In this document: one piece after another, positions 48,563 to 58,060 of the stretch
Position numbering within the stretch: position 1 is the first letter of the stretch
Layout: every line of letters begins with the position of its first letter
Assembly: GCF_003854935.1 (NCBI RefSeq)
Contig: NZ_CP033969.1
Location: 310,001 to 374,000 of the forward strand
Reading direction: 5' to 3'
DNA length: 64,000 nucleotides
From: Cupriavidus pauculus
GTDB taxonomy: Bacteria; Pseudomonadota; Gammaproteobacteria; Burkholderiales; Burkholderiaceae
Notes under the pieces: generated by a model
Told to the model about the DNA's origin: nothing
The model's input: the letters and a program-made list of their open reading frames with translations, nothing else
The model's database searches: none
Position numbers and translations under genes: made by a program

Positions 48563-48985
48563 ATGGAATGCAAAGTGACATGGTCGGGTCCGGAGGGCAT
48601 GAGCTTCATCGCCCAGACCGGCAGCGGGCACCTTGTGGCGATGGATGGCGCTCCGGACGGCGGCGGCAACAACCTGGCGCCGCGCCCGATGGAAATGGTG
48701 CTGCTTGGCACCGGCGGCTGCACGGCCTATGACGTGGTGCTGATCCTCAAGCGCGGGCGGCAGGACATCCGGGGCTGCTCGGTCAAGCTGGAGGCCGAGC
48801 GCGCCGACACCGATCCGAAGGTGTTCACCAGGATCAACTTCCACTTCACGGTGACGGGCAAGAATCTCGATCCGGCCAAGGTGGAACGCGCCATCGAGCT
48901 GTCGCACGAGAAATACTGCTCGGCGTCGATCATGCTGGCCAAGACGGCCGAGATCACGCACACGACGGAGATCGTCGAGGGCTGA
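48563..48985 (+). CDS. OsmC-family peroxiredoxin-like protein
   Basis: A 140-residue member of the OsmC/Ohr superfamily, closest in form to the YhfA type. The two reactive cysteines are C53 (GTGGCTAYD) and C119 (HEKYCSAS). The family includes thiol peroxidases active on organic hydroperoxides, though YhfA-like members are poorly defined. GAGGA about 9 bases before the ATG is the ribosome site. It shares a terminator with rnpB. Confidence 0.9.
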   Translation: MECKVTWSGPEGMSFIAQTGSGHLVAMDGAPDGGGNNLAPRPMEMVLLGTGGCTAYDVVLILKRGRQDIRGCSVKLEAERADTDPKVFTRINFHFTVTGKNLDPAKVERAIELSHEKYCSASIMLAKTAEITHTTEIVEG

Positions 48986-49010
48986 ACCCCGACGCACGCC
49001 GCCAAAAGAA

Positions 49011-49036
49011 AAACGCCCGGCCAGTGCCGGGCGTTT
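49011..49036. terminator. Bidirectional terminator between osmC-like gene and rnpB
   Basis: The stem AAACGCCCGGC (49011-49021) pairs with GCCGGGCGTTT (49026-49036) across CAGT, with A-rich sequence on the left. It serves the OsmC-family gene on the plus strand and the RNase P RNA on the minus strand. Confidence 0.9.
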
Positions 49037-49047
49037 CCATATCCGAA

Positions 49048-49398
49048 GAAGCAAAGACAGGCCGATAAGCCGGATTCTGTGCACACCGCGCACCCTTGCG
49101 GGCTGGCGGCGCGTGACAACCATTCCTCTAGGCCGCCCGTTACCGGACGGCTCCAGCTCCCTACCCGCAGACTCGGCGGGCCGCTTCATCGTCTGCCTAT
49201 TTGGGATTGCTCCAGGTGGAGGTTACCGCGTTTCACCCTTCCCGCCGACCGAAGCCGGCGGCAAGACTCGTCTCTGTGGCCCTATTCCGCACGTTGCCGT
49301 GGATGGCTGTTAGCCAACACCCTGCCCTGTGGAGTCCGGACTTTCCTCCCCTTGCCCCTTGCGAGACAAGCAGCGATTGTCTGGCCTGCTTTGCGGGC
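49048..49398 (-). ncRNA. rnpB: RNase P RNA component (class A)
   Basis: Catalytic RNA that matures tRNA 5' ends. Read on the minus strand it contains the universal core GAGGAAAGTCCGGACTCC, then CAGGGTG, the GAAACGCGGTAACCTCCACC region, AGCAATCCCAAATAGGC, and the 3' part ATCCGGCTTATCGGCCTGTC. The P1 helix is complete: GCAAAG-CAGGCC at the 5' end (near 49394) pairs with GGCCTG-T-CTTTGC at the 3' end (near 49051). Length is about 350 bases, as in E. coli. Ends are placed from P1 and the terminator and may be off by a few bases. Confidence 0.97.
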
Positions 49399-49401
49399 CG
49401 C

Positions 49402-49430
49402 AGTCTAACACCGATGGCCGGTCCGGTCAG
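49402..49430 (-). promoter_or_regulatory. rnpB promoter
   Basis: On the minus strand CTGACC (49430-49425) and TAGACT (49407-49402) are 17 bases apart. Initiation would fall at about 49395, exactly where the P1 helix starts. The -35 overlaps the stop codon of the upstream DUF3025 gene. Confidence 0.65.
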
Positions 49431-50203
49431 CCCGCAGCGGCGCCGCGGCGTCCGGGGCGGAACACGGCGGTGTCGTCGTAGAAGCCAGGCGCGGCGTTTT
49501 CGTCGCACCAGCCGGGGATGCCCATGACCGGCAGCGGCCAGAAGCTGCGGCCGCCGGCCAGCCCGCCCGCGCCTGCCGCGGCGGCCAGCGTGTCGGCCAG
49601 ACGGCCGTCCAGGGCTTCGGGCGCGATGCCTGGCGCCGCGCGCACCCACCACGCATGGCCCGTCACGGACTTGTACGGCTGCACGAGCTTTTCGAGCAGC
49701 GCATGACCGAACGGGATGGCCGTGCACTGGTCGTGCCACGCGTCGCGGCGGGCGACGAACAACTCGCGCCACGCAAACCCGCGCAGGGCGTCGGCCAGCG
49801 GCGGCACCTCGGAGATGAAGATCACGGCGTTTTCGTCGAACAGCGTTGCGGCATCGCGCACGCCGCCGCGCACCTGCCCTACCCCGTCGCGGGCGATGGC
49901 CTCGGCCTGCAGCCGGTTCAGCAGCCGCTTGGTCTGCGGAAAGTGCAACCAGATCAACCCGTTGAAGGCATCGTGCAGGTTGTCGCGCGTGGGCACCTGG
50001 CCGGTGGCGGCAATGTGCGATTCATAGGCGACGCCCGCCGGCAGGTCGGCCTGCGGCACGAACCGCAGCGGCAGGCCGCTGGCGTTGCGCAGCGACCCGG
50101 CGCGGGCATTGAGCGCCTGGCGCAGGTCGCCGCCGGTGAAGACCGGGGCCGACGCCGCGAACGGCCGGAACCACGGCCGCGTCCAGTCGATGTCGGCCAG
50201 CAA
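49427..50203 (-). CDS. DUF3025 protein
   Basis: A 258-residue cytoplasmic protein of the DUF3025 family, mostly known from beta- and gammaproteobacteria. Recognisable segments include DIDWTRPWFRPF, LRFVPQADLPAGVAYESHIAATGQVPTRDNLHDAFNGLIW and FPQTKRLLN. Its function is unknown. The start is a TTG at 50203, four bases after the pyrC stop, so it is probably co-translated with pyrC. The 3' end holds the rnpB promoter. Confidence 0.88.
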   Translation of the reverse strand: MLADIDWTRPWFRPFAASAPVFTGGDLRQALNARAGSLRNASGLPLRFVPQADLPAGVAYESHIAATGQVPTRDNLHDAFNGLIWLHFPQTKRLLNRLQAEAIARDGVGQVRGGVRDAATLFDENAVIFISEVPPLADALRGFAWRELFVARRDAWHDQCTAIPFGHALLEKLVQPYKSVTGHAWWVRAAPGIAPEALDGRLADTLAAAAGAGGLAGGRSFWPLPVMGIPGWCDENAAPGFYDDTAVFRPGRRGAAAG

Positions 50204-50207
50204 CGCC

Positions 50208-51242
50208 TTAGCTGGCCTTCCAGCGCAGCGTTTCGCCGGCGCGCAGCGGCACCAGCGTGGTATCGCCGTACGGCAGCTCGGCCGGCAGTTGCCAGTCCTC
50301 GCGCGTCAGCGTCAGCGTGCCGGTGTTGCGCGGCAGGCCGTAGAAAGCCGGGCCGTTGAAGCTGGCAAACGCTTCGAGCTTGTCCAGTGCGCCGGCGGTA
50401 TCGAAGGCCTCGGCGTACAGCTCCATCGCGTGCAGCGCCGTGTAGCAGCCGGCACATCCGCAGGCGTGCTCCTTCAGGCCGCGGGCATGCGGCGCGCTGT
50501 CGGTGCCCAGGAAGAACCTCGCGCTGCCCGACGTGGCCGCCTTGACCAGCGCATCGCGGTGCACTTCGCGCTTGAGCACTGGCAGGCAGTAGTAATGGGG
50601 CCGGATGCCGCCCGTGAAGATCGCGTTGCGGTTGTACAGCAGGTGGTGCGCGGTGATCGTGGCGCCGATCGGGCCTTCGGCCTCGGCCACGTACTGGGCC
50701 GCGTCGCGCGTGGTGATGTGTTCGAACACCACCTTGAGCTCCGGAAAATCACGGCGCAGCGGCTGCATCACGCGCTCGATGAACACGGCTTCGCGGTCGA
50801 AGATGTCGATGTCGCCGTCCGTCACCTCGCCGTGCACCAGCAGCGGTAGGCCCTCGCGCTGCATCGCCTCCAGCGTGGCGGCGCAGCGGCGGATGTCGGT
50901 CACGCCCGCGTCGCTGTTCGTCGTGGCGCCGGCCGGGTACAGCTTCACCGCGTGGATGAAGCCGCTGGCCTTGGCCGCGACGATTTCCTCGGGCGGCAGG
51001 TTGTCGGTCAGGTACAGCGTCATCAGCGGCTCGAACGCCATGCCGGCGGGCAGCGCGGCCAGGATGCGGTCGCGGTAGGCGCTGGCCAGGGCCACCGTGG
51101 TCACGGGCGGCTTCAGGTTCGGCATGATGATCGCCCGCGCGAACTGGCGCGCGGTATCGGGCAGCACCGCCGACAGCGCGGCGCCGTCGCGCACGTGCAG
51201 GTGCCAGTCGTCGGGACGGGTAATCGTTAGCTTCTGGGTCAT
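50208..51242 (-). CDS. pyrC: Dihydroorotase (class II)
   Basis: Zinc amidohydrolase of pyrimidine synthesis, 344 residues. Metal ligands are H14 and H16 ([10 protein letters not shown]), carboxylated K100 ([13 protein letters not shown]), H136, H174 and D247 (GTDSAPH). The start at 51242 gives [15 protein letters not shown]; a start four codons earlier is not needed. It is placed 15 bases after the glycerate kinase stop, apparently in the same operon. Confidence 0.97.
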   Translation of the reverse strand: MTQKLTITRPDDWHLHVRDGAALSAVLPDTARQFARAIIMPNLKPPVTTVALASAYRDRILAALPAGMAFEPLMTLYLTDNLPPEEIVAAKASGFIHAVKLYPAGATTNSDAGVTDIRRCAATLEAMQREGLPLLVHGEVTDGDIDIFDREAVFIERVMQPLRRDFPELKVVFEHITTRDAAQYVAEAEGPIGATITAHHLLYNRNAIFTGGIRPHYYCLPVLKREVHRDALVKAATSGSARFFLGTDSAPHARGLKEHACGCAGCYTALHAMELYAEAFDTAGALDKLEAFASFNGPAFYGLPRNTGTLTLTREDWQLPAELPYGDTTLVPLRAGETLRWKAS

Positions 51243-51257
51243 GGGGACACACACTAC

Positions 51258-52556
51258 TTAGAGAATCAGGATGGCGCGGTAATCGTTGACGTTGGTGCGC
51301 GTGGGGCCGGTCACCACGAGGTCGCCGATGGCATCGAAGAAGCCCCAGGCGTCGTGGGCGTCGAGCAGGTGCCGGGCGGACACGCTGGCCGCTTCGGCCC
51401 GCGCCAGCGAATCGGGCGCCAGCAGCGCGCCGGCGTTGTCTTCCGAGCCGTCGATGCCGTCCGTATCGGCCGCGATGGCGTGGATGTCGGCCGCGCCGCC
51501 CAGCTCGATCCCCAGCGACAGCAGGAATTCCGAACAGCGCCCGCCGCGCGCCTGCTGCGCGCCGCCGCTGGGCAATGTGACGGTGCATTCACCCCCGGAG
51601 ATCAGCACCACCGGCGCGGAGAACGGCGCATTGTACTGGCGAATCTCGCGCACCAGCGCCGCGTACACGCGCGCCACTTCCTGCGCCTCGCCGGTCACGG
51701 TGTCGCCCAGCACCACGGGCTGGATGCCCTGGCGGCGGAACAGCGCGGCGGCCGCCTCCAGGCTGCCGTGGGCCGTGGCGATCATGCGGTTGTCGACGCG
51801 GGCGAACAGGGGATCGCCCGGTTTTGGCGTTTCGGCGATCTCGCCGCGCGCGCCGCGTTCAAGGTGCGACTGGACGCTGGCCGGCACCGTCGCGCCATAG
51901 CGCTTGAGGATCGCCAGCGCATCGGCATAGGTGCTGGGGTCCGGCACGGTGGGGCCCGAGGCGATGGCGCTGGGGTCGTCGCCGGCCACGTCGGAGACGA
52001 TCAGCGTGGTCACCGGCGCCCGGCTGGCCTGCGCGAGCCGCCCGCCCTGGATGCGCGAGACATGCTTGCGCACGATGTTCATGTCGGTGATCGGCGCGCC
52101 GCAGCGCAGCAGTTCGCGCGTGGTGGCCTTCAGGTCGGCCATCGGAATGCCTTCGGCCGGCAGCGACAGCAGGCTCGACCCGCCGCCCGATACCAGCACG
52201 ATGAGCCGGTCGTCGGGGCCCAGCGACTGCACCTGGGCCAGGATATCGGCGGCGGCCTGTTCGCCGGCCTCGTCGGGCACCGGGTGGCCGGCCTCGATCA
52301 CGCGGATGTGCTGCGTCGGCAGGCCGTGCGCGTAGCGCGTGACGACCACGCCTTCGAGCGTGGCCTTGCCTTCGTAGGCGCGCTCGACGGCCAGCGCCAT
52401 CGACGCGGCCGCCTTGCCGGCGCCCACCACCAGCGTGCGCCCGCCCGCGTGGGGCGGCGGCAGGTGGCCGGCGACGATTTCCAGCGGGTCCGCGGCGGCC
52501 ACGGCGGCGCGAAAGCTTTCGAGCAGCAAGGTGCGGGGGCAGCCCTGGAATGTCAT
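51258..52556 (-). CDS. Glycerate 2-kinase, MOFRL/TtuD family
   Basis: A 432-residue enzyme with the DUF4147 N-domain (VVGAGKAAASMALAVE, VSGGGSSLLSLPAEG) and a C-terminal MOFRL domain (AADTDGIDGSEDNAGAL). Related proteins phosphorylate D-glycerate to 2-phosphoglycerate; older annotation of the group is hydroxypyruvate reductase TtuD. The ATG overlaps the dehydrogenase stop by 4 bases. The pair fits tartrate use: dehydrogenase to glycerate, then the kinase into glycolysis. Confidence 0.88.
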   Translation of the reverse strand: MTFQGCPRTLLLESFRAAVAAADPLEIVAGHLPPPHAGGRTLVVGAGKAAASMALAVERAYEGKATLEGVVVTRYAHGLPTQHIRVIEAGHPVPDEAGEQAAADILAQVQSLGPDDRLIVLVSGGGSSLLSLPAEGIPMADLKATTRELLRCGAPITDMNIVRKHVSRIQGGRLAQASRAPVTTLIVSDVAGDDPSAIASGPTVPDPSTYADALAILKRYGATVPASVQSHLERGARGEIAETPKPGDPLFARVDNRMIATAHGSLEAAAALFRRQGIQPVVLGDTVTGEAQEVARVYAALVREIRQYNAPFSAPVVLISGGECTVTLPSGGAQQARGGRCSEFLLSLGIELGGAADIHAIAADTDGIDGSEDNAGALLAPDSLARAEAASVSARHLLDAHDAWGFFDAIGDLVVTGPTRTNVNDYRAILIL

Positions 52557-53626
52557 AGCGCCTCCGCGATGGCCTGGCCCAGGTCGGCCGTGGACGCCGT
52601 GCCGCCAATGTCGCGCGTCAGCGGCGCGTGGCCCGGGCCGGCGGCCAGCACCTGCTCGATGGCCTGCAGCACGGCCGCGCCGGCATCGGCATGGCCCAGG
52701 TGCTCCAGCATCATCGCGCCGCACCAGATCTGGCCGATCGGGTTGGCAATGCCCTTGCCCGCGATGTCGGGCGCCGAGCCGTGCACCGGCTCGAACAGGC
52801 TCGGGTACACGCGGTCCGGGTTGATGTTGCCCGACGGCGCCACGCCGATCGTGCCCGTGCAGGCCGGGCCCAGGTCTGACAGGATGTCGCCGAACAGGTT
52901 GCTGGCCACCACCACGTCGAACCAGTCCGGATGCTGCACGAAGTGGGCGGTCAGGATGTCGATGTGGTACTTGTCCACCTTCAGGCCGGGATAGTTGGCC
53001 GCCATGGCCTCCACGCGCTCGTCCCAGTACGGCATCGTGATCGAGATGCCGTTGGACTTGGTGGCCGACGTGAGATGCTGCTTCGGCCGTTTCCGGGCCA
53101 GTTCGAACGCGAACTTGAGGATGCGGTCCACGCCGTGCCGGCTCATCACGGTCTCCTGCACCACAATTTCGCGCTCGGTGTTCGGAAACATCCGCCCGCC
53201 GATGCTGGAATACTCGCCCTCGGTGTTCTCGCGCACCACGTAGAAGTCGATGTCGCCGGGCTTGCGGTCGGCCAGCGGGCTCTTGATGCCGGGCATCAGC
53301 CGCACGGGCCGCAGGTTCACGTACTGGTCGAACGACCGCCGGAACTGCAGCAGCGAGCCCCACAGCGACACGTGGTCGGGCATCTTCTGCGGCCAGCCCA
53401 CCGCGCCAAAGTAGATCGCGTCGTACTTGACCAGCGTGTCGAACCAGTCGTCCGGCAGCATCTTGCCGTGGCGCTCGAAGTAGGCGTAGCTGGAAAAGTC
53501 GAAATGGTCCCACTGGAAGTCGACGCCAAAGCGGCGCGCGGCGGCGTCCATGACGCGGATGCCTTCCGGCATCACTTCCGTTCCAATTCCGTCTCCGGGA
53601 ATGACAGCGATCTTGTATTGACTCAT
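52553..53626 (-). CDS. ttuC: Tartrate / D-malate dehydrogenase (decarboxylating)
   Basis: A 357-residue member of the isocitrate/isopropylmalate dehydrogenase family in its TtuC/DmlA subgroup. Typical sequence includes YKIAVIPGDGIGTEVMPEGIRVMD, DFYVVRENTEGEYSSIGGR, and the NAD region FEPVHGSAPDIAGKGIANPIG. It oxidises tartrate or D-malate with NAD; which is the main substrate cannot be told from sequence. Glycerate kinase is translationally coupled. Confidence 0.88.
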   Translation of the reverse strand: MSQYKIAVIPGDGIGTEVMPEGIRVMDAAARRFGVDFQWDHFDFSSYAYFERHGKMLPDDWFDTLVKYDAIYFGAVGWPQKMPDHVSLWGSLLQFRRSFDQYVNLRPVRLMPGIKSPLADRKPGDIDFYVVRENTEGEYSSIGGRMFPNTEREIVVQETVMSRHGVDRILKFAFELARKRPKQHLTSATKSNGISITMPYWDERVEAMAANYPGLKVDKYHIDILTAHFVQHPDWFDVVVASNLFGDILSDLGPACTGTIGVAPSGNINPDRVYPSLFEPVHGSAPDIAGKGIANPIGQIWCGAMMLEHLGHADAGAAVLQAIEQVLAAGPGHAPLTRDIGGTASTADLGQAIAEAL

Positions 53627-53745
53627 GGCTGGGAAGGGGCGAGGTGGCGGGGCGCGGCACCCGGCTTGGCAGCACCGGGCACGCGCAGGATAATGTCTGC
53701 ATTCTATTGCAAAGCGGCAGCCCCCTGCCGCACGGTGCCCTTGCC

Positions 53746-54576
53746 ATGTGCCAGCTTCTAGGCATGAACTGCGCCACGCCCACCGACGTGACGTTTTCCT
53801 TTACCGGCTTTGCCGCCCGCGGCGGCGTCACGGACCATCACGCCGACGGTTTCGGCGTGGCGTTCTTCGAGGACAAGGCCTGCCGGCTGTTCATCGACAA
53901 CCAGTCGGCCGGCACCTCGCCCGTGGCCGACCTGATCAAGCGCTACCCGATCAAGTCGAAAAACGTCATCTCGCACATCAGAAAGGCCACCCAGGGCACG
54001 GTGCTGCTGGAGAACTGCCACCCGTTCATGCGCGAGCTGTGGGGCCGGCACTGGATCTTCGCCCACAACGGCGACCTGCACGGGTTCACGCCGTTCCTGT
54101 CCGGCGTCTACCAGCCGGTGGGCGATACCGACAGCGAACTGGCGTTCTGCACGCTGATGCAGGGCCTGCGCAAGCGCTTTCCGGGCTCGCAGCCGCCGCT
54201 GAACGAGCTGGGCCACGCGCTGGCGGACATCACGCGGGACATCACGCTGCACGGCGTTTTCAACTTTTTGCTATGTAATGGACAGGCGCTGTTTGCGCAC
54301 TGCTCGACACGGCTGTACTACATCGTGCGGCAGTGGCCGTTTTCGAAGGCGCACCTGATCGACGCGGACCTGTCGATCGATTTCGCGCAGGTCACCACGC
54401 CCGACGACCGCGTGGCCGTCATCGCCACCGCCCCGCTGACCGACAACGAGACCTGGACGCAGTTCGCGCCCGGCGAGCTGATCATGTTCGAGGCCGGGCG
54501 GCCGACCATGACGTGGACCGTGCCCATTCCGCCCGAAGTCCAGGCGAAGAATGCGGCGAATACGGCCTGTACCTGA
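53746..54576 (+). CDS. Class II glutamine amidotransferase (YafJ-like)
   Basis: A 276-residue stand-alone Ntn-type glutaminase domain. The N-terminus MCQLLGMNC gives the nucleophile Cys2 after methionine removal, which fixes the start at 53746. FAHNGDLHG and SHIRKATQG are the glutamine-site motifs. The target of the ammonia and the reaction are unknown; YafJ-type proteins have no settled role. A GATAAT element at 53689-53694 could be its -10. The 119-base gap to ttuC is divergent. Confidence 0.9.
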   Translation: MCQLLGMNCATPTDVTFSFTGFAARGGVTDHHADGFGVAFFEDKACRLFIDNQSAGTSPVADLIKRYPIKSKNVISHIRKATQGTVLLENCHPFMRELWGRHWIFAHNGDLHGFTPFLSGVYQPVGDTDSELAFCTLMQGLRKRFPGSQPPLNELGHALADITRDITLHGVFNFLLCNGQALFAHCSTRLYYIVRQWPFSKAHLIDADLSIDFAQVTTPDDRVAVIATAPLTDNETWTQFAPGELIMFEAGRPTMTWTVPIPPEVQAKNAANTACT

Positions 54577-54590
54577 GGGTTGGGGAAGCT

Positions 54591-54615
54591 CCCTCTCCCG
54601 CACGGCGGGAGAGGG
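54591..54615. repeat. Perfect 11-bp inverted repeat
   Basis: CCCTCTCCCGC (54591-54601) pairs with GCGGGAGAGGG (54605-54615) across ACG. This looks like a dispersed palindromic element of the kind seen in related genomes. It may also act as a two-way terminator between the convergent amidotransferase and gltL genes, though it lacks a U run. Confidence 0.6.
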
Positions 54616-54630
54616 AAGCCAGGCACCGGC

Positions 54631-55361
<731 letters not shown>

Positions 55362-55365
<4 letters not shown>

Positions 55366-56045
55366 ACGGCCACCTTTTTCTGATAACGCTTGACCAGCAG
55401 TGAAGCGGAGAAACAAATGAGGAAGTACACCAGGCCCGCGAACAGCAGCATCTCCACGATGCGGCCGTCACGCTCGCCAATGCCGTAGGCCTGGCCGAAG
55501 AAGTCCGCCAGCGCGCTCACGTACACCAGCGACGTGTCCTGGAACAGGATGATCCCCTGCGTCAGCAGCAGCGGCACCATGTTGCGGAACGCCTGCGGCA
55601 GGATCACCAGCCGCATGGTCTGGCCATAGGTCATGCCCAGCGCCTGCGCGGCGAACATCTGCCCGCGCGACACGCTCTGGATACCGGCGCGGATGATTTC
55701 CGAGTAGTACGCGGCCTCGAACAGCGAGAACGCGATCAGCGCGGACGTCATGCGCAGGTCGGACGCGGCCGACAGGTTGAACACCTTCTGCAGCAGCTGC
55801 GGGATGATCAGGAAGAACCACAGCAGCACCATCACCAGCGGGATGGACCGGAAGACCGTCACGTACGCCTGGGCGAACCAGTTCAGCGGCCGGAACGACG
55901 ACAGGCGCATCATCGCCAGGATCGTGCCCCACACGATACCCACGATCACGGCCGTGACCGTGATCTTGAGCGACACCGCCATGCCCTCGCCGAGCACGTG
56001 GATGGTCGACGCATTGATCGAGCTGAAATCGAATTCGTATGCCAT
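55362..56045 (-). CDS. gltK: Glutamate/aspartate ABC transporter permease GltK
   Basis: Inner-membrane permease of 227 residues with about five helices and the EAA-type loop ([24 protein letters not shown]). It pairs with GltJ. It starts 11 bases after gltJ and overlaps gltL by four. Confidence 0.95.
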
Positions 56046-56056
56046 GTTCCAGCTCC

Positions 56057-56785
56057 TTACTTGCTGCCGATGAAGCCCGGCACGCGGGTGCGGCGTTCCA
56101 CCCAGCGCATCAGCAGCATCACCGTCACGTTGATGGCGGCGTACAGCAGCGTCACCGCGATGAACGACTCATACGGCCGCGCCGTGTAGTCCACGAGCTG
56201 GCGGCCCTGCGCGGCCAGTTCCAGCAGGCCGATCGTCGACGCCACGGCCGAGTTCTTGAAGATGTTCAGGAATTCGGACGTGAGCGGCGGCACGATGACG
56301 CGGAACGCCATCGGCAGCAGCACGTGGCGGTACGTCTGGGCCAGCGTGAAACCCATGGCCAGCCCGGCGTTCTTCTGGCCGCGCGGCAGCGAATTGATAC
56401 CCGAGCGCACCTGTTCGCAGACCCGGGCGGCGGTAAACGTGCCCAGGCACAGCATGGCGGCCAGGAACTGCTGGGTGAACGGGTTCATCTGCTTGATCGC
56501 CTCGCCGCCCGGCAGCAGCTCGGGGCCCACGAAGTACCAGATGAAAAGCTGCACCAGCAGCGGAATGTTCCGGAAGATCTCGACGTAGGTGGCCGCGAAA
56601 CCCGACAGCCACTTGTTCGGCACGGTGCGCAGCACGCCCAGCACGGAGCCGATGATCAGGGCGATGACCCACGACGACAGGCCCAGCGCGATCGTGACCT
56701 TGAGACCGGAGATCATCCAGTCCAGGTACGTCTCGTTGGAGGCGGCCTGCTCGAGGAACACTCCCCAGTGAAAGATGTAATCCAT
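56057..56785 (-). CDS. gltJ: Glutamate/aspartate ABC transporter permease GltJ
   Basis: Second permease subunit, 242 residues, with the EAA loop [23 protein letters not shown]. It is separated from gltI by a terminator-like hairpin, so it should be made at a lower level than the binding protein. Confidence 0.95.
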   Translation of the reverse strand: MDYIFHWGVFLEQAASNETYLDWMISGLKVTIALGLSSWVIALIIGSVLGVLRTVPNKWLSGFAATYVEIFRNIPLLVQLFIWYFVGPELLPGGEAIKQMNPFTQQFLAAMLCLGTFTAARVCEQVRSGINSLPRGQKNAGLAMGFTLAQTYRHVLLPMAFRVIVPPLTSEFLNIFKNSAVASTIGLLELAAQGRQLVDYTARPYESFIAVTLLYAAINVTVMLLMRWVERRTRVPGFIGSK

Positions 56786-56796
56786 AGTGCGTCCTC

Positions 56797-56829
56797 AAAA
56801 AGAAACGGAAGGACTGCTCCTTCCGTTTC
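56797..56829 (-). terminator. Attenuator-like hairpin between gltI and gltJ
   Basis: The 12-bp stem GAAACGGAAGGA (56802-56813) pairs with TCCTTCCGTTTC (56818-56829) across CTGC. On the minus strand it is followed by UUUUU (56801-56797). It lies 21 bases after the gltI stop and upstream of gltJ, and should end most, not all, transcripts. Confidence 0.8.
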
Positions 56830-56850
56830 GCACTGCTCCGATCGTGCAGA

Positions 56851-57750
56851 TCAGTCGAGTGCCTTGTCGTTCGGGTTCTTGAAGAGCGCCTTCATGTCTT
56901 CGGACAGCGGGAAGTCCAGGTTCAGGCCCTTCGGCGGGACCGGCTGCTGGAACCACTTCGTGTACATGGCGTTGATCGAGCCATCCTTCATCAGGCCGGT
57001 GATGACCTGGTCGGACAGCTTCTTGAACGGCGCGTCGTCCTTGCGGATCATGCAGCCATACGACTCACGCGACTGCGGCTTGCCCACGACGATCCAGTCG
57101 TTCGGGTTCTTGGCCTTGGCACGCTCGCCGTAGAGCAGCGCGTCGTCCATCATGAACGCCACGGCACGGCCCGATTCCAGCGTCAGGAACGACTGGCCAT
57201 GGTCCTTGGTGCTGATGATGTTCATGCCCAGCTTCTGGTCGTCGTTCATCTTGCGCAGCAGGCGCTCGGACGTCGTACCGGCCGTGGTGACCACGTTCTT
57301 GCCCTTCAGGTCGGCCCAGTCCTTGATGCCGCCGTCCTTCTTCACCATGATGCGCGTGCCGATGATGAAGATGCTGGTGGTGAACGATGCCTGCTTCTGG
57401 CGTTCGAGGTTGTTCGTCGTCGAGCCGCACTCGATATCGATCGTGCCGTTCTGCAGCAGCGTGATGCGGTTCTGCGAGGTGATCGGGATTTCCTTGACCT
57501 GCAGGTTCGGCAGCTTGAGCTGGTCCTTGATGGCTTCCACGATCTTCATGTTGATATCGTAGGAATAGCCCACCTGGCGCACGCCGCCCAGGTTGTAGTT
57601 GAACGGAATCGAAGAGTCCCGCACACCCAGCGTGATGACACCCGTATCCTTGATCTTCTGCAGCGTACCCGTCAGCGGCTCGGCTGCCTGCGCGCTCGCG
57701 CACAGCATGCCTGCCGCAATCATCAGGCCAGCCAACTTGGCAACATTCAT
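56851..57750 (-). CDS. gltI: Glutamate/aspartate-binding periplasmic protein GltI
   Basis: Family-3 solute-binding protein of 299 residues. A signal peptide ends SAQAAE near residue 22. Ligand-site segments include TLGVRDSSIPFNYN, GYSYDINMKIVEAI, GSTTNNLERQ and VVTTAGTTSERLL. AAGGAG six bases before the ATG is an excellent ribosome site. It leads the gltIJKL operon and has its own promoter. Confidence 0.95.
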   Translation of the reverse strand: MNVAKLAGLMIAAGMLCASAQAAEPLTGTLQKIKDTGVITLGVRDSSIPFNYNLGGVRQVGYSYDINMKIVEAIKDQLKLPNLQVKEIPITSQNRITLLQNGTIDIECGSTTNNLERQKQASFTTSIFIIGTRIMVKKDGGIKDWADLKGKNVVTTAGTTSERLLRKMNDDQKLGMNIISTKDHGQSFLTLESGRAVAFMMDDALLYGERAKAKNPNDWIVVGKPQSRESYGCMIRKDDAPFKKLSDQVITGLMKDGSINAMYTKWFQQPVPPKGLNLDFPLSEDMKALFKNPNDKALD

Positions 57751-57780
57751 AACATCTCCTTGACCATGAAGAGAAAGGCG

Positions 57781-57840
57781 GGACTGTATCAGACAGTCCT
57801 GCCGGCGAAACAGTATTGCTTAGCAATTGACCCAAGACAA
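57781..57840 (-). promoter_or_regulatory. gltI promoter with two dyads
   Basis: On the minus strand TTGTCT (57840-57835) and AATACT (57817-57812) are 17 bases apart. A perfect palindrome ATTGCT-T-AGCAAT (57815-57827) covers the -10 edge and the spacer, a repressor-like position. A second dyad GGACTGT/ACAGTCC (57781-57787 with 57793-57799) sits just past the expected start, in the leader. Confidence 0.6.
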
Positions 57841-58060
57841 CGGGTTTTTCCCCTAAGTGGTGCCATTGCGGGCATGGTTTCGCGGCGATGCGCCAAAATG
57901 AGACACATCTGCAAACGCCCGCTTGCCAGTTGCGCCAAACCCCCGCCCAATAAAAAAGCGGCAGCCGGAAAATCGGCCGCCGCTTTTCAGTGGATGCTGA
58001 GAACCGGAGGATTTGCTGCATTGCAGCGGCGCCAACCCTCCGGCATCAGACCCGCCTGCA
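57841..58060. terminator. Region between gltI promoter and gdhA, with the gdhA terminator
   Basis: The 220-base stretch has no gene. Its main feature is a bidirectional hairpin at 57957-57985: GCGGCAGCCG pairs imperfectly with CGGCCGCCGC, flanked by A6 (57952-57957) and T4. On the minus strand it ends the gdhA transcript about 75 bases after its stop. Confidence 0.8.

Noticed and set aside
51258-53831. 857-codon frame that would fuse glycerate kinase to upstream sequence
   Set aside because: Upstream part is the shadow of ttuC in another frame; kinase starts at 52556.
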